From Paguma larvata (lineage: Eukaryota; Chordata; Mammalia; Carnivora; Viverridae): 64,000 nucleotides of DNA. The notes under the pieces are model-generated. The model had not been told where the DNA came from. It saw nothing but the letters and a program-made list of their open reading frames with translations, and searched no databases. This document shows positions 23,232-35,166 of the stretch, piece after piece. The translations under genes were made by a program, and so were the position numbers. The DNA is taken from NCBI GenBank assembly GCA_030068075.1, contig CM057834.1:93327119-93391118 (forward strand), read 5' to 3'. The stretch's first letter is position 1. Each line of letters opens with the position of its first letter.

Positions 23232-23444
23232 TGGGGCGCCTGGGTGGCTCAGTCGGTTGGGCGGCCGGCTTCAGCTCAGGTCATGATCTCACGATCTGTG
23301 AGTTCGAGCCCCGTGTCGGGCTCTGTGCTGATGGCTCAGAGCCTGGAGCCTGCTTCCGATTCTGTGTCTCCCTCTCTCTCTGCCCTTCCCCTGTTCACGC
23401 TGTGCCTCTATGTCTCTCAAAAATAAATAAACATTAAAAAAAAT
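23232..23444 (+). mobile_element. Very young CAN-SINE with a perfect 21-bp TSD
   Basis: Near-consensus head GGGGCGCCTGGGTGGCTCAG, B box GTTCGAGCCCC and tail. A 21-bp duplication starting TTAAAATATGTAGAG is identical at 23211-23231 and 23445-23465. It inserted just behind the older SINE's tail. Confidence 0.97.
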
Positions 23445-23465
23445 TTAAAATATGTAGAGAAAATA

Positions 23466-24500
23466 AAGAGAAAAAGAAAGAAAGAAACATGAAAATGGCT
23501 TCTAATCACATTTCCCAAAGACAGCATTTTTGGGTGTGTATTTCAATTTAGTAATTGGTTTGACAGCAATTATTGTGTGCCTCCTATTTGCCAACATTGC
23601 TCTAGGAGCTAAAGATATCACGCTGCCAAAATATTCCAATATTTAATGGATATATATGTTTTTATTTGTATTTTTAACAATTTCTTTTCCTTTCTTCAAA
23701 GGGAGCAAGCTTCCAGGCGTCTAGTCAGAAGTGTGCGATGTGATTGACAGGTTGTGAGGAGGCACACACTGTTACCATTGGTGATACTCTTTTAAGCATA
23801 ATGACTTTCTGACTTCTCCATTTTGCCTGTATGGTATTTTAATAATCAATCATAGAACTGCATGTTTTTATTTTGTCACTTCTTCATAAAACTACCAGGT
23901 GCAATCAATATTTTCCTGCAACTAATTGTACTTTCAGTTTTCCATTTATACTCTTTTAAAAATTGCTGCTTTAATAATCCCATAAGGAACATCACTCTGC
24001 TGTTGAACTTATTATGCTATTTCTTTATCACTAATAAGTTCAACTGCAGTCCACTGGTTTTGTGTAATTTATTGATTCATTACACATAATTATTCTTTTT
24101 CCTGTAGTACATGTGGCCCTTAAATGTGTTATATTATTAGTTTGACTAAACATCATAGAGTAAATCTTATTAGTGCCTTATATGTTATTTCTAGGGAGAA
24201 GAAATTAATGTGAGAATTTCATGGCATAACCAAGTCTGTTTTGTTCTACTTAAACTATGATTTTAAATATTGAAGAGTACAGAGGACAAAAATTCCTTAA
24301 GAAATCAACTGCATTAAAATCACTTGGAAAGAAGCTAAATGTATAGATCTCCATGAAGCATCTTATCTATAGAGAGAGAATATTCATGAAGAAGATAGGT
24401 GATCATTAAAACATCAAAAACTTGGCTTCCAATAATTTTTTGGGCAATATCTTCTTTAAAAGATGAATGCAAATGACACTTGAATATGTTTTTAAAAACT
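23466..24500. other. Unique DNA with small ancient repeat traces
   Basis: Positions 23560-23640 resemble an ancient repeat (ATTATTGTGTGCCTCCTATT then TGCTCTAGGAGCTAAAGATA). ACTGCATTAAAATCACTTGG at about 24308-24355 resembles the start of MER5A. Nothing coding was seen. Confidence 0.4.
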
Positions 24501-24520
24501 AAATAAAAGAAGTGGAGTTA

Positions 24521-25423
24521 CCACACCTGAAATGTGAAGTGGGCAGTGATATGAATAGACACTTCTCCAAAGATGACATCCAGAAGATGGGCGGAAGATA
24601 TGAATAGACACTTCTCCAAAGATGACATCCAGATGGCCAACAGACACATGAAACGATGCTCAAAGTCATTCATCATCAGGGATATACAAATCAAAACCAC
24701 ACTGAGATACCACCTCACACCAGTTAGAACAGCTAAAATGAATAAATCAGGAAACTATAGATGCTGGCGAGGATGTGGAGAAACAGGCACCCTCCTACAC
24801 TGTTGGTGGGAGTGCAAACTAGTACAGCCACTCTGGAAAACGGTGTGGAGGTTCCTCAAAAAAATGCGAATAGAACTACCTTATGACCCAGCAAGAGCAC
24901 TGCTAGGAATCTACCCAAGAGACACAGGAGTGCTGATGCATAGGGGCACGTATACCCCAATGTTCATAGCAGCACTTTTGACAATAGCCAAATCATGGAA
25001 AGAGACTAAGTGTCTATCAACTGATGAATGGATAAAGAAGATGTGGTACATATACAGAATGGAATACTACGTGGCAATGAGGAAGAATGAAATCTGGCCA
25101 TGTGTAGCAACATGGATGGAACTGGAGGGTATTATGCTAAGTGAAATAAGTCAGTCAGAGAAAGACAGATACCATATGTTTCCACGCATAGGTGGATTTT
25201 GAGAGACTAAGCAAAAACCAGGGGGGAGGGGAAGAGGGGAAAAGAAAATAGACACAGAGGGAGGGAGACAAAACATAAGAGACTCTCAAAGACTAAGAAC
25301 AAACTGAAGGGAGAGGAGGGTATGGGAGGGGGGGAGAGTGGTTGACGGGTACAGAGGAGGGCACTTGTTGGGATGAGCACTGGGTGTTATATGGAAACCA
25401 ATTTGTCAAACTATTAAAAAAAT
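24521..25423 (+). mobile_element. Young 5'-truncated carnivore L1, perfect 15-bp TSD
   Basis: It runs from late ORF2 through a G-rich 3' UTR ending GTTGGGATGAGCACTGGGTG and a short A-rich tail. AAAGAAGTGGAGTTA is identical at 24506-24520 and 25424-25438. A tandem duplication of about 48 bp (24541-24588 and 24589-24637) repeats the ATGAATAGACACTTCTCCAA segment. The 5' end is truncated, so it cannot move on its own. Confidence 0.95.
24573..25202 (+). pseudogene. L1 ORF2 C-terminal fragment (209 codons open)
   Basis: The frame encodes the C-terminal part of the L1 endonuclease/reverse transcriptase, beyond the catalytic domains. A cysteine motif C64-x3-C68-x7-H76-x4-C81 is visible in [19 protein letters not shown], the Cys-rich segment typical of L1 ORF2p. 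Later motifs such as [11 protein letters not shown] are intact, and the frame ends at the expected C-terminus (GGF then stop). The upstream ATG is internal, so this is the remains of a truncated copy and not a gene. That the frame is still open shows the copy is recent. Confidence 0.85.
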
Positions 25424-25438
25424 AAAGAAGTGGAGTTA

Positions 25439-26490
25439 ATCTTTCCCCACAGTTTATGACTGTCAAAAATTTGGTATATATCTTCCCGGACCATCTTCTA
25501 GGCATTTAAATGTGTGTATATACAAATATATTTGAACTTTTTCCATGTTGGTACATATTTATTTATCAATTAAAAAAATGACTAGAAGATCATCATTTTT
25601 TTGTTCTAATTTTGAAAAGAAAAAAAGGGCAAGAAGAAATCAGAAGAAAGCTAGGTCCCTATGACCCATATATCCAGATTTTATTCTCCTGTGATTAGTG
25701 AAGGAAGATACTATTCTAGCATAGGTGATTATCTTTCTTGCAGGTAAGAGTGGCCACATGATAGAGATCTGGCCAGTGAGAGACGTAGTCAAGCAGATGT
25801 TTGCAAGTGTGCAATGTTATCTTGTCTTAAAAGGGATGTAAGGGCCATAGCTGCAGCAGAAAGTATATGGGCACCACGAAAGGCCAGGAAAATCATGGAG
25901 GCATTGCACCTGCTATCATACAGCCACCGAACCAAGAACGGTAACCACTTAATGTCTGTTTCTTTTGAATAGACCCCTAGTTGATAAAAATAGACGCCTT
26001 CAGCTCAAAGCATTACTGGCTTTATCATAAAAGAGTATGCTCCTAGAGATAGAGTTTCCAGAGTCAGTGAACTAAAAGAGTCCCCTGGTCTTTGGGGAGA
26101 GACCTCTCCTTGGCCCAGTGAACCACAACACTACTGTGGTGGACCAGCACCGCCAGCTCCCGGGGCTGATCATGTTGACTGCCATCCTGCTGAGGGAGGT
26201 GAGGCAGACAGTAAGAGTAACAGTACAGTCAGGCAGGCACCACAGTCACAGAAGTGGTCATCTCTATCTCTTCAGAGAGAAATGCTGAGGGTATTATATG
26301 TATTATATATATAAATATTAATCAGATCTTGTCTTAACTGTGGGATATAGTTTTCTCTGAGACTTTAAGACAAAATGGTATTTGAAATCAAGAGACAGAT
26401 TTATCCCTTTGCTTTTTTCATTTCGCGACTAGTTTTTGAGAACTGATTAGATATAATTCATATTCCAATAAAAATCAAACTAATGGCTTC
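25439..26490. other. Unique DNA plus an unclassified ancient repeat
   Basis: Around 25740-25980, GTGGCCACATGATAGAGATC, GCCAGTGAGAGACG, AAGGGATGTAAGGGCC and AGCCACCGAACCAAGAAC resemble the ancient mammalian repeat noted near 12300. The rest is unrecognised. Confidence 0.4.
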
Positions 26491-26497
26491 TCCCAAA

Positions 26498-26775
26498 CTC
26501 AGTTTTTTTGAATGTAAGACAATGACAATGACATCTGCTCTTCCTGCTTCACAAAGTTGTGATCATCGAATGGAGTAATGTGTCCTGGAGGGCTTTGGAA
26601 ATACAAAGTGTGGTACAGTGGCTTGTGCGGGCTGTTAAATGGGTGATTTTTCTGGCACTACAGAAAGTAGTTACCTACAGTAGTAGTTCCCTCTCATTAC
26701 AGGGAGTAAATGAGATTATACACACGGATGTTGTCTGATAACCGCAGAGAACTATATGAATGTAAAACATCATTG
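26498..26775 (+). repeat. MIR-like fragments
   Basis: CTTCACAAAGTTGTGATCAT, ATGGAGTAATGTGTC and GGAAATACAAAGTGTGGTAC follow the 3' half of MIR. A second partial match (GAGTAAATGAGATTATACAC) begins near 26700. Confidence 0.5.
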
Positions 26776-26892
26776 AACTGCTCAGAAGGTTGGTCATTTA
26801 AGAGATGTTCACGGTAGAAGACCTTGCTGCCACAATGCGGTACTTGAGCAGGGAAAATATTTTCTTCCATATCTGTGTGAGGCAGGGTGAGG

Positions 26893-27075
26893 AGCATTAG
26901 ATAGCATTTACTATGTGTCTAGTTCCATGATAAGCGAGTTTACTGACCTTAAGTGATTTCATACCCACTTCTCCGTGAAACAAGGAGTATCTCCTAAAAG
27001 TATGCAATGTTATATCACTTGCTCAAGAGAGAAACACATGTCTGCTTACTGTAAGTCATTCATCTTTCCACTGCA
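26893..27075 (-). repeat. MIR fragment, antisense
   Basis: GCATTTACTATGTGTCTAGT, then CACTTGCTCAAGAGAG, matches the antisense MIR order. Confidence 0.5.
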
Positions 27076-28455
27076 CTTAAGTAGTGGCTGCTTTGAGTTT
27101 GAAGTATTGGTAGATACATATTGCCAAAGTTGATAAGGTGCTGGAGTAACACAAACGCTGAGTAGTTGTATTTCACGGGGCAAATTCACTCACCCTCCAT
27201 GAATTTCTCTTCACTGCAAACTGAGGTGTTGAAACCAGAATTCTTTTACTAAGGGAATTTTCAACTCCCAAATTCTGATGAGGACAATACCCTGGAGGGA
27301 TGGAGGAGGAGCGTGAGGGAAAGAAGTTGGATGCCAGAATGACCTCATGAGAAAGAGCTGTCCTCCCCACCTCCTCAGGTCCTCTGGAATAATATACATG
27401 AAAGAGAAATAAACTTCTATCTTATTTAGGCCCTCGTATTCTAGGGCCTCTTTATTATAGAAGCTTGACCTTTTCCTTAAATAATATAGCCGTCCCAAAT
27501 CACAGAACAGTAACTTAGGCGAGGAAGTAAGTTTATTCATTTTAATGGAGAAATATGATGCCAGGCAGACCAAAATTCTCATGTCAAAGATCCGCACATA
27601 ACAAGGAGAAACTCACTCACTTCGTACATGGAAATGAGCTTTTGGTTCTCTTGATTATAAACATGACAGCACATATAATTAAAGAATTAAGGAATATTGA
27701 AGCTTGCAAGGATTTGAGAGACAGAGGAAGAAAATGGAAGCCCAGATAATTTAAGTAATGTCTCCAGAGTCACATTATTAATTAGATGAAGATCAGGGGC
27801 TAGCTCTGAGCAGTGCTGGTATATTCCCTGTCCTGTTTTTTTTTTTTTTTAATTTTTAATTTTTAGCTTATCTTTTAAATTAATCTCCATTGTAATAATC
27901 ATGGGATGCTAAATTTGCTATTATTTTAGTGAAAAGATTTCTTTACTTATGATACAAACTGCTTCATCTTCAAATGTACTATATTTTGAAAAATTTGTCA
28001 AGATACGACATCGAGATATTTTGCTGATTGATAGTGATATATTTAGTCATGCCAATTTAACGCAAGATATGCTATAGGAGATAGTCTACAACCTCCCAAT
28101 GGCAAATTTGCAAGTTAATTCCTAAAGAGAATTATCTGTTTTGCAGAGAAGTGATAATGTTATTTAGTACCATGTGTCATTTCTAAATATGGATAGTGAT
28201 ATACTGAGGTTCAATATTTTGAGCAGCGGCATTTTCACTGGAAAAAATTGTGTAGTCATCTTATCTTTCTATCAAAACAGCAATGGCTCATGATGAGTGA
28301 AAGCTATGTCAGTGTACAAAAGTTATCATTAAATTAATGCTATCATAATTACTATGCTTTCAAAAGTGAAGTGGAAATAGTCATGTCGGTTGTTAAAATT
28401 TTTCTCATTATTTTTTCTCTTTAATCTAATTTAGTTATTTGGCCCTTATTACTCT
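27076..28455. other. Unique DNA with a weak MIR trace
   Basis: Positions 27690-27830 (GGAAGCCCAGATAATTTAAG and following) resemble antisense MIR. The minus-strand frame at 27211-27597 has no recognised domain. A poly-T tract starts near 27836. Confidence 0.4.
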
Positions 28456-28468
28456 TAAAAATTTATTT

Positions 28469-28594
28469 AATCTTTTTAAATATTCTTTTTTGTAAATTTT
28501 TAAGTAATCTCTATACCAAATATAGGGCTTGAACTCATACCCCCGAGACTGAGAGTCACACACTCTACCAATTGAGCCAGGCGGGAGGGCCCTC
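28469..28594 (-). mobile_element. Short, older CAN-SINE variant, antisense
   Basis: On the complement, a tRNA-like head (GCCTGGCTCAATTGGTAGAG, then GAGTTCAAGCCC) leads straight into an AGAGATTACTTAAAAATTT tail. It is the same body-less type as 4739-4848. TAAAAATTTATTT flanks it exactly at 28456-28468 and 28595-28607. Confidence 0.8.
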
Positions 28595-28607
28595 TAAAAA
28601 TTTATTT

Positions 28608-29104
28608 TTAATCATAAAAGCTCCTAGGTGCAAAATATCTTTATTAAATTGAAGAAAAGAAGCCTACACTTCATACGAAGAATTAAAAACTTTAAACTTT
28701 TTTTCTTTCTACGTTACCCCTTGTCCTGTTATCAGATCATGTACCAGTATACCAACATAAAACCATCCAGTATGGCTTATGATATTAATCTTGCCATCAT
28801 ATATCATTAAGGCCTGCTTTCTGTTTTTAGGTCTGAGCTAGATGAGAGACAGTTGATTCCAAATTCATGTCCAAATTCAGACATTCATCAGCATGTTAGA
28901 AAAGAAAATTCTCCCAGAATATATGGCACATATAAGAATCCCAGGTTTTTGGAGGAAGTCATTGCTTTCCTGTAGGGGTTTTTCACTATATAAAATATAG
29001 CACAAATTCACCTATAAACTAGTCTAGGTCTGTAAATTTCAGGTATTTATGGGAGGATGCAACCCAATTAGATTGGAGTCTCTGAAGTTGAAATTATGTT
29101 CAGA
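28608..29104. other. Unique DNA
   Basis: No repeat or exon recognised. Confidence 0.4.
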
Positions 29105-29262
29105 TCTGGAGACCTGAACTCAAATTGAGTAGCCCAGCTTTAATAGCACATTGCATTGAAGTGAGCCAGGTATTCCGATTACTCTGTGTGGGTGGGGCTT
29201 GGAAATTGGTAGTTTTGAAAACCTCCCAAATGATTCTACCATGAAGTCAATATTGAGAACAA
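29105..29262 (+). mobile_element. MER5A-like hAT element
   Basis: GATTACTCTGTGTGGGTGGG, AACCTCCCAAATGATTCTAC and TCAATATTGAGAAC match the second half of MER5A (hAT-Charlie non-autonomous element). Diverged. Confidence 0.55.
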
Positions 29263-29397
29263 CTTAATTAGATGACAGCAAATGTCAGCAGGTAACTTTT
29301 TCAAGTCAGACATTTTTTTAAAGGGAAGTTGCCATATTAAAACCATCCCTTTTTGGGAGTCAATGTTTGCTTTGCATTTAACCTTGTTGTTACATTC

Positions 29398-29575
29398 TGT
29401 TTATTGAGATCTGATTATATGTCCAGACTTAACTTACATTATCTTGCTTAATCCTCACAAAAATACCACTTTATGAATGTAGAAACTGGGGCTTAGGGAG
29501 ATTAAATAACTTGGTTAGGGTAATTTAGTAAGTGGAAGTGACCACAGTCAAACACACACATCTTCTGACCCTAAT
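29398..29575 (-). repeat. MIR, antisense
   Basis: CTTACATTATCTTGCTTAAT, CCTCACAAAAATACCACTTT, AACTGGGGCTTAGGGAG and TTAGTAAGTGGAAGTGACC follow the antisense MIR order. Confidence 0.7.
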
Positions 29576-31477
29576 CTCTGTATTTATTGATCATTGCATT
29601 TATTTCTGTCATGATTAGTACTAAAAGCAGACTGAAAAGAATAGAATGGGATTAGATATTTTTTGTTTGTTTGTTTCCTAATCTTTGGGGAAGAGTGATG
29701 CTGGACCACACCCAGGCTGTGCCTAGGTAGCTTGGCTGTATTTTCCCTAAAAGAATATGGAAACAAGGCAAATTGGTGAGGTCTGTAATTTTCAACTGAA
29801 TATAGAAAGAGCTACCTTTGCTTAATGCACTTATAATTTTGTCCTCAACGTTGATCTTTTAACGCCTGTTTTCAAGAACTTTTTGTGTTGCACTGCAGAG
29901 AGCGGTTCTGGAAATGCTGGGGAGCTTATTAAAGGCATGTCTTCGAGACATAAAAAGTCAGGGCTTGAGGAAGTTGAGAGGTCATCTCAGGTCAAGTTCT
30001 TCCCCTTGCAGGGAAAGATAATGAAGCCCAGTTTGGGGAAGGCAGTCGCCCAGGTTACAAAGCTCTGGAGTGGCTGCTGAGCAGAGAAGCGAACTCTGTC
30101 CTCTGTTCCAGGCTCTTTTCCACGACACCCACAGTTGACTCGGTTCAGTAGCAGAGAGGAAGAGCCCTGAGCATGAAGTGACAGCCACAGACACAAGTCC
30201 CAAGTCCTTAGAAGGTGACACTGAAGGCAGAGTTGCTGCTGGGTCGGAGCGGAGTCAAAAAGTTGGAATGGCTTCTAAGCAGTAAATTTATTCTGCTTGC
30301 TGGGGGAGGGAGACAATCCTCTGAACGAGGGCCTTATGAGGATTCTCTTGTGGCTGGTGTGACATTTTACTAGGACTTGAGCAAGTGCAAAATTACATCA
30401 TCGGATGCTGTCCTTCAGTGCAGAATTTCTAATACTTTTTCCTAAAGCACCCTGGATTCTGAAGGTTTCTTTTGTTGTTTTGGTCAATGCTTGCTTATCA
30501 AACAAACAAAAATTTTAGGTAGTTCAATGGTTTCTCTAATATATTCCTACGTATGCAGACTGGATTTAATGATCCCTCGAAGTCCTACATAGAGCCTATG
30601 ATCAAGCCAGATAGGGTACTTTTTGATGTTTTCATTGTGTATATTTTCCCCAGTCCACCAATTTTCTCAGTCAGTTCTTGTTCCTCTGACCCCTGCTCTG
30701 CACCCCTTAAAATCTTATTCATAATGTAAGACCCAGATCAGAAAACCTTTCCTGCTCTCCCTTAGTCAACAATATTTGCTCTGAAATCTAAACTTTTAAT
30801 TGAACTTTGCATATAACTGGATGGGTTTGTCTGCCCTCCCCCACCAGAGCCATGGTATCTGGCGTTGCTTGCATCCTTGTGAGAACCTAACGCTCTCCCT
30901 GGTCGTGACCCTGAGAAGGGTTGATTTCCTGTTACTACAGATATGTTAAATGTGTATTTTACTATCACAGATGAATTTTCAGTAAGAAAGAATTTCCTGG
31001 AGCTAACTATAATTAAATTACTTAATCACTTTTTATATAGCAGGGTAAGAGCCATTAAAAATTTTCCTATTCTATTTTTATTTTAATGAAACTAAGTTGA
31101 AAACAATTTTCTGCATAAATTTTACAGCAAAGATTAAATCCATCCATTAGTCCAATACTAAAGATTAAAATTTCCACTACTGCCAATTTCTTTTGTATCT
31201 ACTATTTCCTGTGTACAAAAGGTACCAAATTTTCTTGAGCTAAATTTTGAGATCTATTTTTTCAAGATATGTTTAATATTTCCAATGCTACGTAGTCATT
31301 AGTAAAAATTAAATGTACAACTTTAGTCATTAATTTTATTTTGTAGTGGTTATTACTTCCAGAAAGATTCATTATGAATTGAATATAAGATTAATAGGTC
31401 TCATTTAATTCTTGACACAAAGAACAAAGAGACTTAGTAGGTCAAAGGTATGGAATCTAAGAAATACAGGTGTTAAA
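29576..31477. other. Unique DNA with MIR/L2 traces
   Basis: An antisense MIR-like piece lies at about 30005-30110 (GATAATGAAGCCCAGTTTGG). A weak L2-like piece may lie at 30680-30850. No exon is recognised in the short frames at 29883-30221. Confidence 0.4.
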
Positions 31478-31479
31478 TT

Positions 31480-33080
31480 TGGGGGTCAAAATATTCTACT
31501 TTATATAAGACTGAAACTATAAAACTTCTAGAAGAAAACAAAGGGGAAAAGTGCCTTAAAATGGGTCTTGGCATGGGTTATTTTGATTTGACACCAAAAG
31601 TGAAGGCAACATAAGAAAAAATAAACCAGGGCAACTATATCAAACTAAAACGTTTCTGTATAGCAAGGGAAACCATCAACAAAATGAAAAGACAACTTAC
31701 AGAATGGGAGAAGACATTTGCCAATCATATATCTGATAAAGAATTAATACCTAAAATGTATAAAAAATGCATGCAACTCAAAAGAAAAAAATCAAAACCA
31801 AACCACTTGATAAAAAATGAGCAGAGTGACTGCATAGACTTTTTCCCAAGGAAGACACACAGAAGGTCAACAGGTACATGAAAAGGTGCTCGGCATCACT
31901 CATCATCAGGGAAATGCACATCACAACCACAATGAGGTGTCATCTCACGCTTGGTAGAATGGCTATTATCCAAAGCAAGAAATAATAAGCATTGATGAAG
32001 ATGTGCAGAAAAGGGAACCCTTATGCCCTGTTGGTGGGACTGTAAATTGGCACAGCCACTATGGAAAATACTATAGAGCTTACTCCAAAAATTGAAAATA
32101 GAACTACCATATGATACCACAGCTGCACTTCTGGGTATTTAGCCATAGGAAATGAAATCACTGTTTTCAAAAGATATATGCATCCCGTGTTCATTGAAGC
32201 ATTATTCACAAGAGCTAAGACATGGAAACAACCAAAGTGTCCATCAACAGATGAATGAGTAATGGAAGTGTGATATATATATACAGTGAAATATTATTCG
32301 GCCATAAAAATGAAGAAAATTCTGCCATTTGTGACAACATAGATGCACCTCGATGGCATTAAACTAAGCGAAATAGGTCAGAGAAAGACAAATACTGTAT
32401 GATCTCACTTGTATGTGGGATCCAGAAAAGAAAAAAAGTAACAACAACCAGAAACCAAAAAAAACCCAAACTCAGATACAGACAATAGAGTGGTGGTTAC
32501 CAGAGGTGGAAGATGGGGAGGTGTGGTTGGGAAAACGGTGAATGAAGGTGGTCAAAACATACAAACTTCTAGTTAAAAGCTAAATGCGTCCTGACCATGT
32601 AATGTACAGCACAGTGACTACAGTTAACGATATTCTACCGTACATCCAAAAGTTACTAAGAGAGTAGATCTTAAAAATTCTCATCACAAGAAAAAATGTT
32701 TGTAACTATGTGTGGTGATGGATATCAACTAAATTTATCATGGCAATCATTTTGTAATTTATACCCATATCACATTTTTATGTTGTACCTCTAAAACTAA
32801 TACAGTAAAACCTTGGTTTGCGAGCATAATTCATTCCAGAAACATGCTTGTAATCCAAAGCACTTGCATATCAAAGCAAATCTCAAGAACCACTGACTCA
32901 GTTGTGATCATGTGAATTTGGCATCACGTACAACTCGTATTGCAAGACATTGCTCGTTTATCAAGTTAAAATTTATTAGAAATGTTTGCTCGTCTTGCCG
33001 AACACTCGCAGAACAAGTCACTTACAACCCAAGATTTTACTGTATGTTGTTATATGCCGATTATATCTCCACTCAAAAAA
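31480..33080 (+). mobile_element. Older L1 3' end, split by a MITE
   Basis: It starts in ORF2 (a recognisable AACTTCTAGAAGAAAACAAA block), with a decayed frame at 31684-31881 (MKRQLTEWEKTFANHISD). The usual GATGAATGAGTAATGGAAGT and TGTAACTATGTGTGGTGATG blocks follow. The 3' UTR reads CCTCTAAAACTAATA, is interrupted at 32803-33042, and resumes TATGTTGTTATATGCCGATT to about 33080. Frameshifts and stops show it is dead. Confidence 0.85.
32803..33042. mobile_element. 240-bp Tigger-type MITE in the L1 tail
   Basis: Terminal inverted repeats are CAGTAAAACCTTGGTTTG and, on the complement of the right end, CAGTAAAATCTTGGGTTG. TA dinucleotides flank both ends (32801-32802 and 33043-33044), as expected for Tc1/mariner-pogo elements. 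The long internal arms are roughly palindromic (ACTCGTATTGCAAGACATTG and similar). I believe it belongs to a carnivore Tigger1-derived family, but the name is from memory. Confidence 0.85.
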
Positions 33081-33535
33081 TATTCTGCTTGGTGAATAAG
33101 TGGACAAATACTTTAATGAAGATTATACAGTAATTACCAACCAAAGAAAAGACTCTCTTTCCTGGAGGAATGATTGCTTCTGTTACTGAGGGCATCTTGA
33201 TTCATGCGGCGGACCATTAGATTCAGGCTTTGCTGGTTCCTCTCTCAGCCTGGACAGTGCTGAGCCTATACTCTCCGCATTGGTCCCCTTGCTTTCTTTG
33301 AATATTCCCCTGCCTGCCTTGTCAGCTCCAAGCCTTACTCCCATTTTATGTAGTTTATTTTACGTTATTTCATTCACTTTGTTTATTTTCCCCTTTCCAT
33401 CCTATTCTTCACTCACCCTCACCTCCTCTACCCCAAATGGGCGTATTCATTCTATTATTTCCTGTTATGTGTTCTTAGAAATATATGTATCTTTGTACAT
33501 TTGTACTTTAGTTTTGGGATGTACATGCTTTTTTT
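33081..33535. other. Unique DNA
   Basis: Contains an open frame at 33280-33552 (Ser/Pro/Leu-rich) without recognised features. Confidence 0.4.
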
Positions 33536-33556
33536 TAAAGTTTATTTTTTAATTTA

Positions 33557-33774
33557 AAAAATTTTAATGTTTATTTTTGAGAGAGAGAGAGACAGAGACA
33601 GAGCATGAGTGGGGGAGGGGCAGAGAGGGAGAGGGAGACACAGTATCGAAAGCAGGCACCAGGCTCTGAGCTGTCAGCACAGAGTCTGATGTGGGGCTCA
33701 AACTTTTGAATTGCGTGATCATGACCTGAGCCGAAGTTGGAAGCTTAACTGACTAGGCCATGCAGGTGCCCCTT
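33557..33774 (-). mobile_element. CAN-SINE, antisense (first of a pair)
   Basis: Complete antisense SINE. Flanks GTTTATTTTTTAATTT and GCTTATTTTTTATTT suggest that it landed in the A-rich tail of the next SINE. Confidence 0.9.
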
Positions 33775-33783
33775 TTAGGCTTA

Positions 33784-33798
33784 TTTTTTATTTATTTT

Positions 33799-33835
<37 letters not shown>

Positions 33836-33982
33836 AGAGAGAGAGAGTGCAAGCAGGGTAGGGACAGATGGAGAGAGAGAGATTTCCAAGTGGGCTCCAT
33901 GCTGACAGAGCAGATCATGAGATCATGACCTGAGCTGAAACCAAGAGTCCGATTCTTAACCAACGGAGCCACCCAGGCACCG
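33784..33982 (-). mobile_element. CAN-SINE, antisense (second of a pair)
   Basis: TTATTTTGGGAGAGAGAG start with an expanded GA tract, ending GAGCCACCCAGGCACCG. The middle is partly deleted. Confidence 0.88.
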
Positions 33983-34064
33983 CTGGGATTTATGTACTTT
34001 TAAAATCACAACAGTGCATTTAGCTCAAAGTCGCTTATTATTTCTTATTGATAGAGGATAATTG

Positions 34065-34305
34065 GCATCATGCAGTTGTAAAGAGCATGGATTTTACACG
34101 TGGGTGTATTTTCTTTACCACTTATTAACTGTTTGATCTTGGGCAAATCATTTCATGCCTTTGTGCTTTCATTTCCTCATGCATAAACTGGGGACAATGA
34201 CAGTGCCCACCTCACAGGGTTTTTGCAAGGAGCAAGTGAGTGAGTAAGTGTAAGTCAGGCCTGGAACAGTGCCTGACACATAGTAAGTGTTACCTAGGTG
34301 TCACC
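34065..34305 (+). repeat. MIR
   Basis: Clear MIR order: GTAAAGAGCATGGATTTTAC, CCACTTATTAACTGTTTGAT, CTTGGGCAAATCATTTC, TTTCCTCATGCATAAACTGG, CCCACCTCACAGGGTTTTTG and AACAGTGCCTGACACATAGT. Confidence 0.9.
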
Positions 34306-34329
34306 CATTACACTATTTTATTTATATCT

Positions 34330-34660
34330 CCTCTCAACGCTCTGTTTTTAAGATCAAACCCTGTGCCGTCACACACATGTAATTCCTTGTTCTGATTCCT
34401 TCCTCTGATGTGTGTCCCTACTACATTTATCCAATAATCTAATAACGAATGCCTAGATTGCTTTCAAATTCGTGCTACTACAAACCAAGCTGTAATGAGC
34501 ATCTCTTCTTATAAGACCGTGTAAGAATTGTCCTCATATTCAGGGATCATAAGATGAACCCACACTTTATTTCCCTAAGGATTGCCAGATGTTCGTAGAA
34601 TGACTTTTCAACTTATACTCCCATAACTGTATGTTATTGCGACTCCTTGTTTGGTTAGTT
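34330..34660 (-). mobile_element. Possible ancient L1M remnant
   Basis: TAGATTGCTTTCAAATTCGT, TGCTACTACAAACCAAGCTG, TAATGAGCATCTCTTC and ACTCCCATAACTGTATG loosely match antisense L1M. Weak. Confidence 0.35.
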
Positions 34661-34979
34661 TTCACGACCTTTACTCCAAGTTCTCACACAGCACCTCCAC
34701 GCATATGGAGTCACACAAGTGGGCCCCCAGTCGTTTCTCAGAATCCTCGGAGGAATCGCGCATACACTCAGGACACACGTTCGTTCTGCCACCTTGTGAC
34801 ATAGTTGTTCGTTTCATTCCTTCTCCAGCCTATTCAGTGTGGTTTCCAGCATACACGACTGCCTGCAAGGGCCTTATTGCTGACTCTGTTGACAATTGCA
34901 TGTGCACAGGGCGACCGAGAGCTTCCAGATATAGCGTCAAAGGCTTCCACCTTTATTTTACTTTGTTTATTTCAAAAAA

Positions 34980-35166
34980 TTTTTTTAGAGAGAGAGAGCA
35001 AGTGCAAGCTGGGGAGAGGGGCAGAGGGAGGGAGAGAGAGAGTCTTAAGCAGGTTCCACACTGAGCCTGGAGCCCACCCAGGGCTTGATTCCACAACCCT
35101 GGGATTATGACCTGAGCTGAAATCAAGAATCAGATGCTCAACCAACTGAGCCACCCGGGTGCTCCA
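34980..35166 (-). mobile_element. CAN-SINE, antisense, diverged
   Basis: TTTTTAGAGAGAGAGAGCAA start and TGAGCCACCCGGGTGCTCC end; the middle is shortened. Confidence 0.88.

Noticed and set aside
24573..25202. 209-codon frame as a host gene
   Set aside because: The sequence is clearly L1 ORF2 C-terminus in a 5'-truncated insertion with target duplications.
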